64,000 bases of DNA from Cryobacterium aureum (GTDB lineage Bacteria > Actinomycetota > Actinomycetes > Actinomycetales > Microbacteriaceae). The stretch spans positions 62,001 through 126,000 of the forward strand of contig NZ_PPTG01000005.1 in assembly GCF_002954245.1 (NCBI RefSeq), written 5' to 3'. A program made the position numbers and the translations under genes. Shown piece after piece: positions 18,832 to 27,383 of this stretch. How positions within the stretch are numbered: the stretch's first letter is position 1; every line of letters begins with the position of its first letter. The notes beneath the pieces are model-generated. The model was not told where the DNA came from, did no database searches, and saw only the letters and a list, made by a program, of their open reading frames with translations.

Positions 18832-20198
18832 TGAGCACACAAACGCCCACGCTGCGCGCGCGGCTGTCTTTGCCGTCGATCGTGCTTTTCGGCGTCGCGT
18901 ATATGTCTCCGGCAATCGTGATGCTCACCTTTGGCGTCATCGCCGTCAGCAGCCACGGAGCGACCCCGACCGCCTACATCATCGCCGCAGCCGCAATGTC
19001 ACTGACGGCCCTGAGCTACGGCAAGATGGCACGCATATTCCCTGCTTCTGGTTCCGCGTACACCTACGCACGAAAAACGATCAGCCCCGAGATCGGTTTC
19101 CTCGCCGGGTGGGCGATTCTGCTGGACTACTTCTTTCTTCCGATGGTCGCGTGGCTCATCCAGTCGCTCTATCTGAACGCACAATTTCCTGCCATCCCGA
19201 TCTGGGTCTGGCTCGTTGTAAACGTCGTCGCGACGACTCTGGTCAACGTCCTCGGAATCGTGCTGGCTGTCAAGGTCAACAAGACCCTGATGACTTTGAC
19301 CATGATTGGAATCATCGCTTTCGTGGTGCTCGCAATCGGCCATTTGAGCACGAACAGCCCGGCGTCCTTCACCGCTCCGTTTTGGAACTCGTCAACCTCG
19401 GTCGCGATAGTTTCCGCGGGTGCAGCGATGGCCGCATACTCATTCCTGGGGTTCGATGCGATTAGCACGCTGAGTGAAGAAACCATCAATCCTAAGAAGA
19501 ACATTCCTCGCGGAATATTGCTCGCCGTCCTCATCGGTGGCACGATATTCATCGCGGTTTCCTATGTCATGCAGCTGGTCCATCCCGGCGCGACTTTCAC
19601 GGATCCTTCCACCGCGTCGTACGCGATGTCCGTTCTCGTGGGTGGTCCGGTATTCGCCCAGATCGTCAATATCGTAATCATTGTCGGCGGATTCGCCTCG
19701 TGCATGGCGATCCAGGCCAGCACCAGTCGACTTATGTTCGTGATGGGACGCGACGGGGTGCTCCCTCGCCGACTGTTCGGACGGCTGAATTCCAAGTTCA
19801 AGACACCGGTCTTCAACCTGGTCCTGATCGGCGCTGTGGGGATGCTTGCACTGAATCTCTCGCTGGGAACAGCGGCGTCCTTCATCAACTTCGGTGCTTT
19901 TCTCACCTTCACCGTCGTCAATGTCTGCGTGATCGTCTACTTCATTCGACAGTGGCGCCGCGGCCAAAAGGAGCGTGTGCTCACGTTCCTGATCTTCCCG
20001 CTGCTGGGGGCGGTCGTCGACATTTATCTCCTCACCCAGCTGGGGACCGTGGCGCTCTATCTCGGGCTTGGTTGGTTGGGAATCGGCGTCATCTATCTTG
20101 CCGTCCTCACCAAGGGGTTCCGAGCGTCACCTCCGGAAACAAATCTGGACAAGAGGCCCACCACGTCGGCGCAACCCGTTCCCCAACTCGGGGGTTGA
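18831..20198 (+). CDS. APC-family amino acid permease
   Basis: A 455-residue membrane protein with about 12 hydrophobic segments. APC features seen: the N-terminal LPSIVLFGVAYMSPAIVM helix, GSAYTYARKTISPEIGFLAG, and FDAISTLSEETINPKKNIPR before the middle helices. It should take up an amino acid, amine or related compound by proton or sodium symport. Coupled to the upstream amidase, so its substrate is probably that enzyme's substrate. ATG 18831 overlaps the preceding stop; GTG 18789 would read into the amidase gene and is rejected. Confidence 0.9.
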   Translation: MSTQTPTLRARLSLPSIVLFGVAYMSPAIVMLTFGVIAVSSHGATPTAYIIAAAAMSLTALSYGKMARIFPASGSAYTYARKTISPEIGFLAGWAILLDYFFLPMVAWLIQSLYLNAQFPAIPIWVWLVVNVVATTLVNVLGIVLAVKVNKTLMTLTMIGIIAFVVLAIGHLSTNSPASFTAPFWNSSTSVAIVSAGAAMAAYSFLGFDAISTLSEETINPKKNIPRGILLAVLIGGTIFIAVSYVMQLVHPGATFTDPSTASYAMSVLVGGPVFAQIVNIVIIVGGFASCMAIQASTSRLMFVMGRDGVLPRRLFGRLNSKFKTPVFNLVLIGAVGMLALNLSLGTAASFINFGAFLTFTVVNVCVIVYFIRQWRRGQKERVLTFLIFPLLGAVVDIYLLTQLGTVALYLGLGWLGIGVIYLAVLTKGFRASPPETNLDKRPTTSAQPVPQLGG

Positions 20199-20303
20199 AC
20201 CCGTTCACAACCGCGGAGATTTCCGTCTGAATGGCGCAGATCGCACGCTGAAACAGGCGTTTTCACGCAGATCTCCGCAGTTCCGCACGGCCACTCCGCG
20301 CTA
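20197..20303 (+). repeat. Inverted-repeat element with the right copy of the 23-bp repeat
   Basis: Bases 20197-20219 repeat 17174-17196 exactly. Downstream, CAACCGCGGAGAT is answered by the inverted ATCTCCGCAGTT (about 20271-20282), 11 of 12 in the core. The element fills the gap between the converging permease and moaE genes, so it may also serve as a two-way terminator. Confidence 0.7.
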
Positions 20304-20307
20304 AACG

Positions 20308-20730
20308 CTACAAACCGACCCAGGAATGCGTTCCGTCGACCTCGTACTGCTTCTTCCAGATCGGAACCTCGGCCTTCACGGCCTCGACGAGGCTCTCACA
20401 GGCTGCAAAGGCGTCGCCGCGGTGCGCACTGGCAACCGCCGCAACAAGGGCGAGGTCGCCGACATCGAGGTGTCCGATGCGGTGACTGACCGCCAACACC
20501 ACCAACGGATGCTTCCCCCGCACCCGGTCAGCGATCTCACCAATAATGCGCCCCGCGTCGGGATGCGCACTGTAGTCGAGGCCAGTGACACGGCCTGTGG
20601 CATCGGGATCGTGATCGCGCACCTGCCCAATGAACGTCACCACGGCTCCGTGCGTGGCATCGGACACCGCCAAAACGTGTTCGTCGACGATGAGCCGCGA
20701 GTCGGTGACCAGAGCGAAGCCAGCACTCAT
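20308..20730 (-). CDS. moaE: Molybdopterin synthase catalytic subunit
   Basis: Large subunit of molybdopterin synthase, 140 residues; transfers sulfur from MoaD thiocarboxylate to cyclic pyranopterin. Conserved parts: GAVVTFIGQVRDHD near 28-41, AVSHRIGHLDVGDLALVAAV, and VPIWKKQYEVDGTHSW at the C terminus with the catalytic Lys pair. It overlaps the stop of mog by one base (ATG 20730), so mog and moaE are a two-gene operon facing the rest of the Moco genes. Confidence 0.95.
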   Translation of the reverse strand: MSAGFALVTDSRLIVDEHVLAVSDATHGAVVTFIGQVRDHDPDATGRVTGLDYSAHPDAGRIIGEIADRVRGKHPLVVLAVSHRIGHLDVGDLALVAAVASAHRGDAFAACESLVEAVKAEVPIWKKQYEVDGTHSWVGL

Positions 20731-21245
20731 CAGTGGTCGCCACCATCGAGCTGGTCGATGATATGCCGCACGAGCGGCGCGAGAATGGCTACGCCGTCGC
20801 GCACCGCGCCGGCCGAACCAGGCAGGTTCACGACCAGGGCACCATTGTTGCCGACCGAATCGGCGATGCCGGCGATGCCGCGGGACAGCATCGCGGTGGG
20901 GATCGTCGCGACGCTGACGGCGCGAATCCGCTCGGAGATGCCCGGCAGAATCGTGTGCAGCACAGTGGCCGTGCCCTCGGGAGTGAGGTCGCGCGCCGAG
21001 ACCCCGGTGCCGCCGGTCGTCACGACGAGGCGGGCACCGTCACCCAGCGCCCCCGAGATCGCCCCGGCGACACTCTCGATGCCGTCAGGCACGACCCGCG
21101 GCGGACCAGCCGGAATGCCGACCTCCCCGAGTGCATCGACGGCGGCCGGGCCTGATTTATCTTCGCGTTCGCCGCGCGAACAGCGGTCAGACACGGTGAT
21201 CACGACGGCACCGAGTTCGGCGCCAAGCTTGAGCTGAGTTTTCAC
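20730..21245 (-). CDS. mog: Molybdopterin adenylyltransferase (MogA/MoaB type)
   Basis: Adenylates molybdopterin before MoeA inserts molybdenum. The 171-residue reading from GTG 21245 begins KTQLKLGAELGAVVITVSD and contains the MPT-binding motifs TGGTGVSARDLTPEGT at about 88-103 and VVNLPGSAGAV near 142. Longer upstream starts add 44 residues unlike the family. Translationally coupled to moaE. Confidence 0.92.
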   Translation of the reverse strand: MKTQLKLGAELGAVVITVSDRCSRGEREDKSGPAAVDALGEVGIPAGPPRVVPDGIESVAGAISGALGDGARLVVTTGGTGVSARDLTPEGTATVLHTILPGISERIRAVSVATIPTAMLSRGIAGIADSVGNNGALVVNLPGSAGAVRDGVAILAPLVRHIIDQLDGGDH

Positions 21246-21447
21246 CGTTCCACAGTACCCCGACGCAGCGAAAGCGCTCCGACTCAAGCGGATGCCGGCG
21301 ACCACAGACGCCGTCACGGTGGTCGACGGCGATCTCCGCCGCAAGCCTGGGATCGAGCCTGTCGAGATTGCAATCAACGGATGGCGACCACCGGCATCCG
21401 CTCTGGGCCGGAATCATTTGTCACGGTGTTTGCGCGATGCACCCCAC

Positions 21448-21477
21448 TTGCCAAGCGAACAAGCTAGCTACTACAAC
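21448..21477 (+). promoter_or_regulatory. Possible narK promoter
   Basis: TTGCCA (21448-21453) and TACAAC (21472-21477) with an 18-bp spacer stand 35 bp before the narK ATG. The match is modest, and I could not define an FNR- or NarL-type site with confidence. Confidence 0.3.
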
Positions 21478-21512
21478 GAGCCGCATGCCCGACCGAACAA
21501 CCGAGGAAGCCC

Positions 21513-22838
21513 ATGTCAACCGTCTCACCCTCACGCGTCACGTCCACGCTGAAGCCGGACCTCTCCAACTGGGATCCGGAACACGACGAAACATGGGATT
21601 CGCACCTCGCCTGGCGCACCCTGTGGATCACCACCTTCAGCATGACCCTCGGCTTCGCGGCCTGGTACCTGGTCAGCGCGATCGCGCCACGGCTTAATGA
21701 CATCGGCTTCGACCTGAGCACCAGCCAGCTGTACTGGCTGGTCGCGCTGCCAGGCCTCGCTGCCGGCCTGCTGCGGCTCGTCTTCATGTTTTTGCCACCG
21801 ATTCTCGGCACCCGCATTCTCGTCGCCCTGTCGAGCGCCCTGTTGCTGCTGCCGATGATCGGCTGGACCCTCGTCGCCCGCGACGTCTCCACCCCCTACT
21901 GGGTGCTCCTGGCACTCTCGTTCGCTGCAGGTATCGGCGGCGGCAGCTTCTCGGGGTTCATGGCGTCGACCAGCTATTTCTTTCCCAAGCGCCTGGCCGG
22001 AACAGCCCTCGGCCTGCAGGCGGGGCTCGGCAACTTCGGCATCGGCCTCATTCAGCTGCTCACTCCGTGGGTGGTCGGTTTCGGCCTGCTCGGCACCGCT
22101 GTGCTCACCCCGGAGAGCGATTCAAACGGTGAGCTGGTCTGGCTGCACAACGGCGGGCTCGTGCTCATTCCCTGGGTGATCCTCGCGGTCATCCTCGCCC
22201 TCCTCTTCCTGAAGCGTGTGCCGATCAAGGCCAACTTCAGACAGCAGCTGGATATCTTCAAGGTCAAGCACACCTGGATCATGACCGCCATCTACCTCAT
22301 GAGCTTCGGCGCGTTCAGCGGCTTGGCCGCGCAAATGGGTCTGATCATTCTCAACGTTTACGGCGACTTTCCGGATGCTCCCAACCCGCTCGCCTTCGCC
22401 TTCATCGGCCCGGTCGTCGGCGCCCTCGTGCGTGCTGCTTCTGGCCCGCTCTGCGACCGGTTCGGCGGCGCCATCTTCACCTTTATCGGCGGTGCCGGCA
22501 TGGCCGTCGGCACCCTGGTCACGGTGTTCTTCCTCACCCCGACCAGCGTCGACGAGTTCAAGGGCTTTCTCACCGGCATGATCATCATCTTCTTCTTCTC
22601 CGGCCTGGCCAATGCCGGAACGTTCAAGCAGATGCCGATGATCTTCCCCAAGCGGCAGGCCGGCGGAGCGATCGGCTGGACCGCGGCGATCGCCGCCTTC
22701 GGACCGTTCATCGTGGGCATGGCCCTCACCACCATGAGCCCAACCGCCTTCTTCATCGGCTGCTCCGCGTTCTGCGTGCTCTGCACCGGGCTGGCCTGGT
22801 TCTATTACGCGCGTCCCGGCGCACCCAACCCGAGCTAA
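21513..22838 (+). CDS. narK: Nitrate/nitrite MFS transporter
   Basis: A 441-residue 12-helix MFS protein of the NarK/NasA group: imports nitrate or exchanges it for nitrite. The family glycine-rich signatures are visible: AAGIGGGSFSGFMASTSYFF in the fifth helix region and FFSGLANAGTFKQMPMIF in the eleventh. A GAGGAAG ribosome site precedes ATG 21513. It is next to the Moco genes and 4 kb from narGHJI, consistent with nitrate respiration. A strong terminator follows. Confidence 0.93.
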   Translation: MSTVSPSRVTSTLKPDLSNWDPEHDETWDSHLAWRTLWITTFSMTLGFAAWYLVSAIAPRLNDIGFDLSTSQLYWLVALPGLAAGLLRLVFMFLPPILGTRILVALSSALLLLPMIGWTLVARDVSTPYWVLLALSFAAGIGGGSFSGFMASTSYFFPKRLAGTALGLQAGLGNFGIGLIQLLTPWVVGFGLLGTAVLTPESDSNGELVWLHNGGLVLIPWVILAVILALLFLKRVPIKANFRQQLDIFKVKHTWIMTAIYLMSFGAFSGLAAQMGLIILNVYGDFPDAPNPLAFAFIGPVVGALVRAASGPLCDRFGGAIFTFIGGAGMAVGTLVTVFFLTPTSVDEFKGFLTGMIIIFFFSGLANAGTFKQMPMIFPKRQAGGAIGWTAAIAAFGPFIVGMALTTMSPTAFFIGCSAFCVLCTGLAWFYYARPGAPNPS

Positions 22839-22853
22839 CGCTCCCTCCAGCGA

Positions 22854-22896
22854 CCCGGAGTCCCCTTCTCCTCCAGCGGGGGACTTCGGGTTTTTT
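22854..22896 (+). terminator. Rho-independent terminator after narK
   Basis: CCCGGAGTCCCC (22854-22865) pairs with GGGGACTTCGGG (22879-22890), one G-T pair, followed by six T. Confidence 0.9.
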
Positions 22897-22937
22897 CCTG
22901 CCAGCACGCAGGTCATACTGAAACGAGGAGGTCAACG

Positions 22938-23075
22938 ATGACCAGATATGAAGAACCGATCGGCGGCGACCCGGTCTGCTGGCTCGAGCAGGTCTGTCCG
23001 GAGTGCGGCGCGTACGTTTCCGGCGAACTGCCCGCACCGTGTTGGCGCTGCGACACGGTGGTCTCGCCGAGCTGA
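22938..23075 (+). CDS. 45-residue zinc-ribbon-like protein
   Basis: ATG 22938 follows a strong GAGGAGG ribosome site. The 45-residue product (MTRYEEPIGGDPVCWLEQVC...) carries two Cys-x2-Cys knuckles, CPECG at 20-24 and CWRC at 35-38, 15 residues apart, plus Cys14: a probable zinc ribbon. It lies between the narK terminator and an FAD reductase gene. Function unknown; it could be a small DNA- or protein-binding factor. The coding claim rests on the start signal and the knuckles. Confidence 0.7.
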   Translation: MTRYEEPIGGDPVCWLEQVCPECGAYVSGELPAPCWRCDTVVSPS

Positions 23076-23147
23076 GCTTGCGTGCGCGACCCGCGCGCGG
23101 CATCCGTTACCCGCCCCCCTGCCAAGAGTGGGCGCAGACAGTCAGTT

Positions 23148-23230
23148 GCCGGCCGCGTGGGAGTTGCGCCGCTGTGCGGGAGGCGCAACTCGCACGCACT
23201 GGCACAACTCCCGCGTGTCGAGTTGCGCTG
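23148..23230. repeat. GTTGCGC inverted-repeat element
   Basis: GAGTTGCGCC (23161-23170) pairs exactly with GGCGCAACTC (23182-23191); further copies of the same word follow as CACAACTCCC (23203-23212) and GAGTTGCGC (23220-23228). The block is 130 bp before the FAD reductase start and has no coding sign. Confidence 0.6.
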
Positions 23231-23361
23231 GAGTTCTGGCCCGATCCGAAGTCCCGCGTACTGACGTACCTCCCGCGCAGCGTGCGTCGCCGGCAGGACA
23301 CCCCTCTCCCAAGCGGGCAAACGCTGTACAGTCAGAGCACGCTTTCGAGGGAGAACCCGCC

Positions 23362-24591
23362 ATGGCCGAACAACAGACTTTCGTGATCGTCGGAGCGTCG
23401 CTAGCGGGTGCGAGCGCGGCTCGAACCCTGCGCGATGACGGCTTCGACGGGGAGATCCACCTGATCGGCGCCGAAGAACACCATCCCTACATTCGCCCGC
23501 CGCTGTCGAAGGATTATCTTGCCGGCACGGCCGATCGCGCTTCCGTGTTCGTGGAAAGCCCGAGTTGGTACACCGACCGCGACGTGCAGTTTCACCCCGG
23601 CACCCGAGCGGTCGACCTCAACCTGGCGAAACACCGAATCAGCACCGACAATGGCGAAACGTGGCGTTATGACCGGCTGCTTCTGACCACCGGCTCCCGG
23701 CCTCGCCGCCTCAGCGTGCCGGGCGCGAACCTCGGCGGGGTGCACTACCTGCGCACCCTCGACCACTCCGATCTGTTGCACTCCCAGTTAGCGGATGGCG
23801 GCAAACGTCTCGTCGTCATCGGCTCCGGCTGGATCGGCATGGAAGTGGCCGCGACGGCCCGCACCCTCGGCAACGAGGTGACCATTCTGGAGCGTGGCGC
23901 GGTACCGCTCGCGACCGCCCTCGGGCCTGAGCTCGGGGGCATGTTCGCGACCCTGCACGAGGAGCACGGGGTGGTCATCCGCCGCTCCGCGGTGGTCGAC
24001 AGCCTGCTCGGCGCCGACGGCCAGGTGACCGGGGTGGTCCTCGCCGGCGGTGAAACCGTGCCCGCCGACCTCGTGCTGGTGGGCGTCGGCGCGGTTCCGA
24101 ACGTGGAATTGGCCCAGAAGGCCGGGCTCGCCGTCGACAATGGCATTCTGGTCGACGCTAGCCTCGCAACGAACGACCCGCACGTGTTTGCGGCGGGCGA
24201 CGTGGCCAACGCCGAGCATCCGCTGGTGAACCAGCGCCTGCGCAGCGAGCACTGGGCGAACGCCCTCAACGGCGGACCGGTCGCGGCCCGCGCGATGCTC
24301 GGTCAGGATGTGGCTTTTGACGCAATTCCGTACTTCTACACGGACCAGTTCGACCTCGGCATGGAGTACTCGGGCTTCGGCCCGCTCACCGGCGGGGCCG
24401 AACTGGTCTACCGGGGCGACATGACGACACGGGAGTTCATCGCTTTCTGGGTGAAAAATGCCCGGGTCGTCGCCGGCATGAACGTGAACGTCTGGGACGT
24501 CAACGACGCTGTGCAGGCACTCATTCGCCGGGACGAGCCGGTCGATCCCGCTCGCCTCGCCGACGAGTCGATCCCCCTCGACCGGGTCTAG
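23362..24591 (+). CDS. FAD-dependent NAD(P)H:ferredoxin-reductase-like protein
   Basis: A 409-residue flavoprotein of the rubredoxin/ferredoxin reductase type. Two dinucleotide folds are seen: FAD site VIVGASLAGASAARTL at about 8-23 and NAD(P) site VIGSGWIGMEVAATARTLG near 152; the FAD end motif VFAAGDVAN is near 275, and a reductase C-terminal domain follows. It would pass electrons from NAD(P)H to an iron-sulfur partner. No ferredoxin gene adjoins it, so the partner is unknown. ATG 23362 follows GAGGGAG; upstream in-frame extension (starting 22948) overlaps repeats and the zinc-ribbon gene and is rejected. Confidence 0.88.
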   Translation: MAEQQTFVIVGASLAGASAARTLRDDGFDGEIHLIGAEEHHPYIRPPLSKDYLAGTADRASVFVESPSWYTDRDVQFHPGTRAVDLNLAKHRISTDNGETWRYDRLLLTTGSRPRRLSVPGANLGGVHYLRTLDHSDLLHSQLADGGKRLVVIGSGWIGMEVAATARTLGNEVTILERGAVPLATALGPELGGMFATLHEEHGVVIRRSAVVDSLLGADGQVTGVVLAGGETVPADLVLVGVGAVPNVELAQKAGLAVDNGILVDASLATNDPHVFAAGDVANAEHPLVNQRLRSEHWANALNGGPVAARAMLGQDVAFDAIPYFYTDQFDLGMEYSGFGPLTGGAELVYRGDMTTREFIAFWVKNARVVAGMNVNVWDVNDAVQALIRRDEPVDPARLADESIPLDRV

Positions 24592-24636
24592 CCTTCGGCC
24601 AGCGGATGCCGACCCGCGTCGGTCCCGCCAGCCGCC

Positions 24637-24713
24637 TCACTCGTCTGAGGGGGCGCACATCGCTCTTACGAGGCCAGTTTCAGATCCGATTGCGCCCCCT
24701 CACCCGTGAGTGA
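24637..24713. repeat. Inverted-repeat element between converging genes
   Basis: TGAGGGGGCGCA (24646-24657) pairs perfectly with TGCGCCCCCTCA (24691-24702), and outer TCACTCG (24637-24643) with CGTGAGTGA (24705-24713). It fills the gap between the FAD reductase and symporter genes, which converge. Could act as a two-way terminator, or be another small dispersed element. Confidence 0.75.
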
Positions 24714-24714
24714 A

Positions 24715-26127
24715 CTACACCTTCTCGTCGACCAGCTCGCTCGGAGCCGATTCCACGGCGTCGTCCGTGAACGGCTGCGACGTGCGCGGTGCGTTGTACA
24801 GGGTCTCGTCGAGGATGCCCTGACGCTTGGCCACGATCGTGGGCACGAGGGCCTGACCGGCGACGTTCACGGCGGTGCGACCCATGTCGATGAGCGGATC
24901 GATGGCCAGCAGCAGGCCGACCCCGGCCAGCGGCAGTCCCAGGGTGGAAAGGGTCAGCGTCAGCATCACGACGGCGCCGGTGGTCCCGGCCGTGGCTGCC
25001 GAACCCAATACGGATACCAAAACGATCAGCAGGTACTGGGTGAGGTCCAGCTGAATACCGAAGAACTGTGCCACAAAGATGGCGGCGACGGCGGGGTAGA
25101 TGGCCGCGCAACCATCCATCTTGGTCGTCGCTCCCAGAGGAACAGCGAACGATGCATATCCGCGCGGTACGCCCAGGCTGCGCTCGGTGACGCGCTGCGT
25201 CAGGGGAAGGGTACCGATGGAGGAGCGCGACACGAAGCCCAGCTGAACGGCCGGCCAGACACCGGAGTAGTACTGCTTGACGGAGAGACCGTGAGACTTG
25301 ATCAACACCGGGTAGACCACGAACAGTACCAGGATCAGGCCAATGTAGATGGTCACGGCGAACTTGCCCAGTGATCCCATGGTGTCCCAGCCGTAAACCG
25401 CTACGGCGTTTCCGATCAGGCCGATCGTGCCGAGCGGCGCGATGCGAATAATCCACCACAGCACCTTTTGAATGACCGCGAGAGCTGACGCGTTCAGGTT
25501 CAGGAATGGCTCAGCAGCTTTGCCGACCTTCAACGCGGCAATGCCCACCACGATGGCGATGACGAGAATCTGCAACACGTTGAAGTTGATGCTGGTGCTG
25601 GCGACGCCGTCAACGACGGAGGTGTTGGCACCGAGTCCGAGGAAGTTCTTCGGGAAGAGCCCGGTCAAAAATGCCCACCAGTCCCCGGTCTTGCCGGTGT
25701 ATTCGGCATTCTCGGTGATGCCCGTTCCTGCGCCCGGTCGCACCAGCACACCCAGTCCGATGCCGATCAGAACGGCGATCAAGGCCGTGATGGCGAACCA
25801 GAGCAGCGTGTTCCAGGCCAGCTTCGCCGCGTTCGATACTTCGCGCAGGTTCGCGATGGAGCTGACCACGGCAGTGAAGATGAGCGGTACGACGGCAGCT
25901 TGCAGCAGCGAGACGTAGCTCGACCCGATAATTTTCAGGGTCGCACCGAGACCGTTGGGATTCGCTTCGGTACTGCCGGTGTATTTGGCCACGAGTCCGA
26001 GGCCCAGACCGATGATGAGTGCGGCGATGATCTGAACGCCGAACGAGCGCGCCCATTTGGGGAACCTGCTGCCGTGGGTACTGACGGGAACTACTGAAGT
26101 CACTGGTTCGACACTTTCTATTGTCAT
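24715..26127 (-). CDS. Dicarboxylate/amino acid:cation symporter (DAACS family)
   Basis: A 470-residue membrane protein of the GltP/DctA family, importing dicarboxylates or acidic amino acids with Na+ or H+. Signatures: the Ser-rich re-entrant loop SRSSIGTLPLTQRV near residue 310, and GATTKMDGCAAIYPAVAA near 345. About eight transmembrane segments plus two hairpins. ATG 26127 (MTIESVEPV) is used; the longer reading runs over the DUF488 gene and is rejected. The 134 bp upstream hold no clear site. Substrate unknown. Confidence 0.88.
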   Translation of the reverse strand: MTIESVEPVTSVVPVSTHGSRFPKWARSFGVQIIAALIIGLGLGLVAKYTGSTEANPNGLGATLKIIGSSYVSLLQAAVVPLIFTAVVSSIANLREVSNAAKLAWNTLLWFAITALIAVLIGIGLGVLVRPGAGTGITENAEYTGKTGDWWAFLTGLFPKNFLGLGANTSVVDGVASTSINFNVLQILVIAIVVGIAALKVGKAAEPFLNLNASALAVIQKVLWWIIRIAPLGTIGLIGNAVAVYGWDTMGSLGKFAVTIYIGLILVLFVVYPVLIKSHGLSVKQYYSGVWPAVQLGFVSRSSIGTLPLTQRVTERSLGVPRGYASFAVPLGATTKMDGCAAIYPAVAAIFVAQFFGIQLDLTQYLLIVLVSVLGSAATAGTTGAVVMLTLTLSTLGLPLAGVGLLLAIDPLIDMGRTAVNVAGQALVPTIVAKRQGILDETLYNAPRTSQPFTDDAVESAPSELVDEKV

Positions 26128-26261
26128 TCGTGAGTCACGCTGACGCCCCTGTCCCGCGCGGCGGGAGTCCTTTGAGATTCCACCGCCGCGTGCAGACGCC
26201 TCTATTCCCAAGGCTGGAAGGAGTCTCAGTATTCCTTTAAGCGGAATGTGACCTCGTGCGT

Positions 26262-26615
26262 CTACTTCTCCTGCAGGTATTCGGCGAGCACCCGCGCATG
26301 GTTCACCCGCGGGTCCTTGGCCCCATAGATCAGCGTGGTGACACCGTGAGCGGCGAGCGCCCGAAGCTGCACGACGGCCGCCTGGGTTTCGGTATTGCCG
26401 TCGAGTTCGGCGCGGTAGCGCAGGGCGAACTCGTCCATGCGCTTCGGGTCGTGCTTCCACCAAGTGCGGAGCTTGGGCGAGGGCGCGACCTCTTTCAGCC
26501 ACTCATCGAGGTCGGCGCTCTCCTTGGAGACACCGCGCGGCCAGAGTCGATCAACCAGCACCCGGCATCCGTCAGAAGCGGATGCCGCGTCATACGCCCT
26601 CTTGATCTGCACCAT
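26262..26615 (-). CDS. DUF488 family protein
   Basis: A 117-residue protein of the DUF488 family: VLVDRLWPRGVSKESADLDE at about 20-39, then LRTWWKHDPKRMDEFALRYR. These are small conserved cytoplasmic proteins of unknown role. The gene starts 9 bp after narI, so it is probably co-transcribed with narGHJI as its last member, though a link to nitrate reduction is not established. Confidence 0.88.
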   Translation of the reverse strand: MVQIKRAYDAASASDGCRVLVDRLWPRGVSKESADLDEWLKEVAPSPKLRTWWKHDPKRMDEFALRYRAELDGNTETQAAVVQLRALAAHGVTTLIYGAKDPRVNHARVLAEYLQEK

Positions 26616-26624
26616 GAAACGAGA

Positions 26625-27383
26625 CTACTTTCTGGAGCGCTCCAGCGGGCGTTCGCTCTTTTCCCAGCCGCGGCGTGGCGCCCGCGAACCGGCACCGCGG
26701 GGGTCATCGCGCGAGCGGTAGACCACGTAGGGGCGCACGAGATAGCCGAGCGGCGCCGAAAACACGTGCACCAGACGGGTGAACGGCCAGAGCAGAAAAA
26801 GCGTCGTGGCGGTGAGTACGTGCAGCTGAAAGAAGAACGGAACATCACTCATTAGCGACGGGTCGGGCTGAAAGCTGTACAGCGAACGGATCCACGGCGA
26901 GATCGATCCGCGATAGTCGTAGCCGCCGCCGAAAATCTGGTACAGCACGGTGGCGGTCGTGCCGAAGGCGATGGTGCTGGCCAGGAACACGTACATGAAC
27001 TTGTCCATCACCGTCGTGACCAGCAGCACCCGCTTGGTCAGGCGGCGGCGGTAGATCAAAATGGCGAGCCCGGCAACGGTCAGCACGGCCGCGAAGCTGC
27101 CGAGCCAGGTGGCACCGAGGTGATACATGTGCTCGGTCACGCCGAAGAACTCGAGCCACGGCTTGGGAATGAACAGGCCGACGACGTGCCCGCCGATCAC
27201 CATGAGAATGCCGTAGTGAAACATCGGCGAGCCCCAGCGCAGTAGCCGGTTCTCGTAGGTCTGGCTCGAGCGGCTGGTCCAGCCGAACTGGTCGTAGCGG
27301 TAGCGCAGCAGGTGGCCGACCACGAACACCCCGGAGGCTGCGTAGGGAAAAGCGACCCAGAGCAGATAATCCCAGGCGGTCAT
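26625..27383 (-). CDS. narI: Respiratory nitrate reductase gamma subunit
   Basis: Membrane cytochrome b subunit that oxidises quinol and passes electrons to NarH. The 252-residue protein has five hydrophobic segments and the two heme-ligand His pairs at NarI spacing: MFHYGILMVIGGH (His-x9-His) and QLHVLTATTLFLLWPFTRLV followed by His (His-x17-His). A 30-residue basic tail (RSRDDPRGAG...) extends it. Its start overlaps narJ by 4 bp. Last core gene of narGHJI. Confidence 0.95.
   Translation of the reverse strand: MTAWDYLLWVAFPYAASGVFVVGHLLRYRYDQFGWTSRSSQTYENRLLRWGSPMFHYGILMVIGGHVVGLFIPKPWLEFFGVTEHMYHLGATWLGSFAAVLTVAGLAILIYRRRLTKRVLLVTTVMDKFMYVFLASTIAFGTTATVLYQIFGGGYDYRGSISPWIRSLYSFQPDPSLMSDVPFFFQLHVLTATTLFLLWPFTRLVHVFSAPLGYLVRPYVVYRSRDDPRGAGSRAPRRGWEKSERPLERSRK

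Noticed and set aside
22948-23361. In-frame N-terminal extension of the FAD reductase
   Set aside because: It would overlap the zinc-ribbon gene and an inverted-repeat element and adds no family sequence; the start at 23362 has a ribosome site.
26128-26502. In-frame N-terminal extension of the symporter
   Set aside because: It is antisense-like Arg/Gly-rich sequence over the DUF488 gene; the symporter family starts near 26127.
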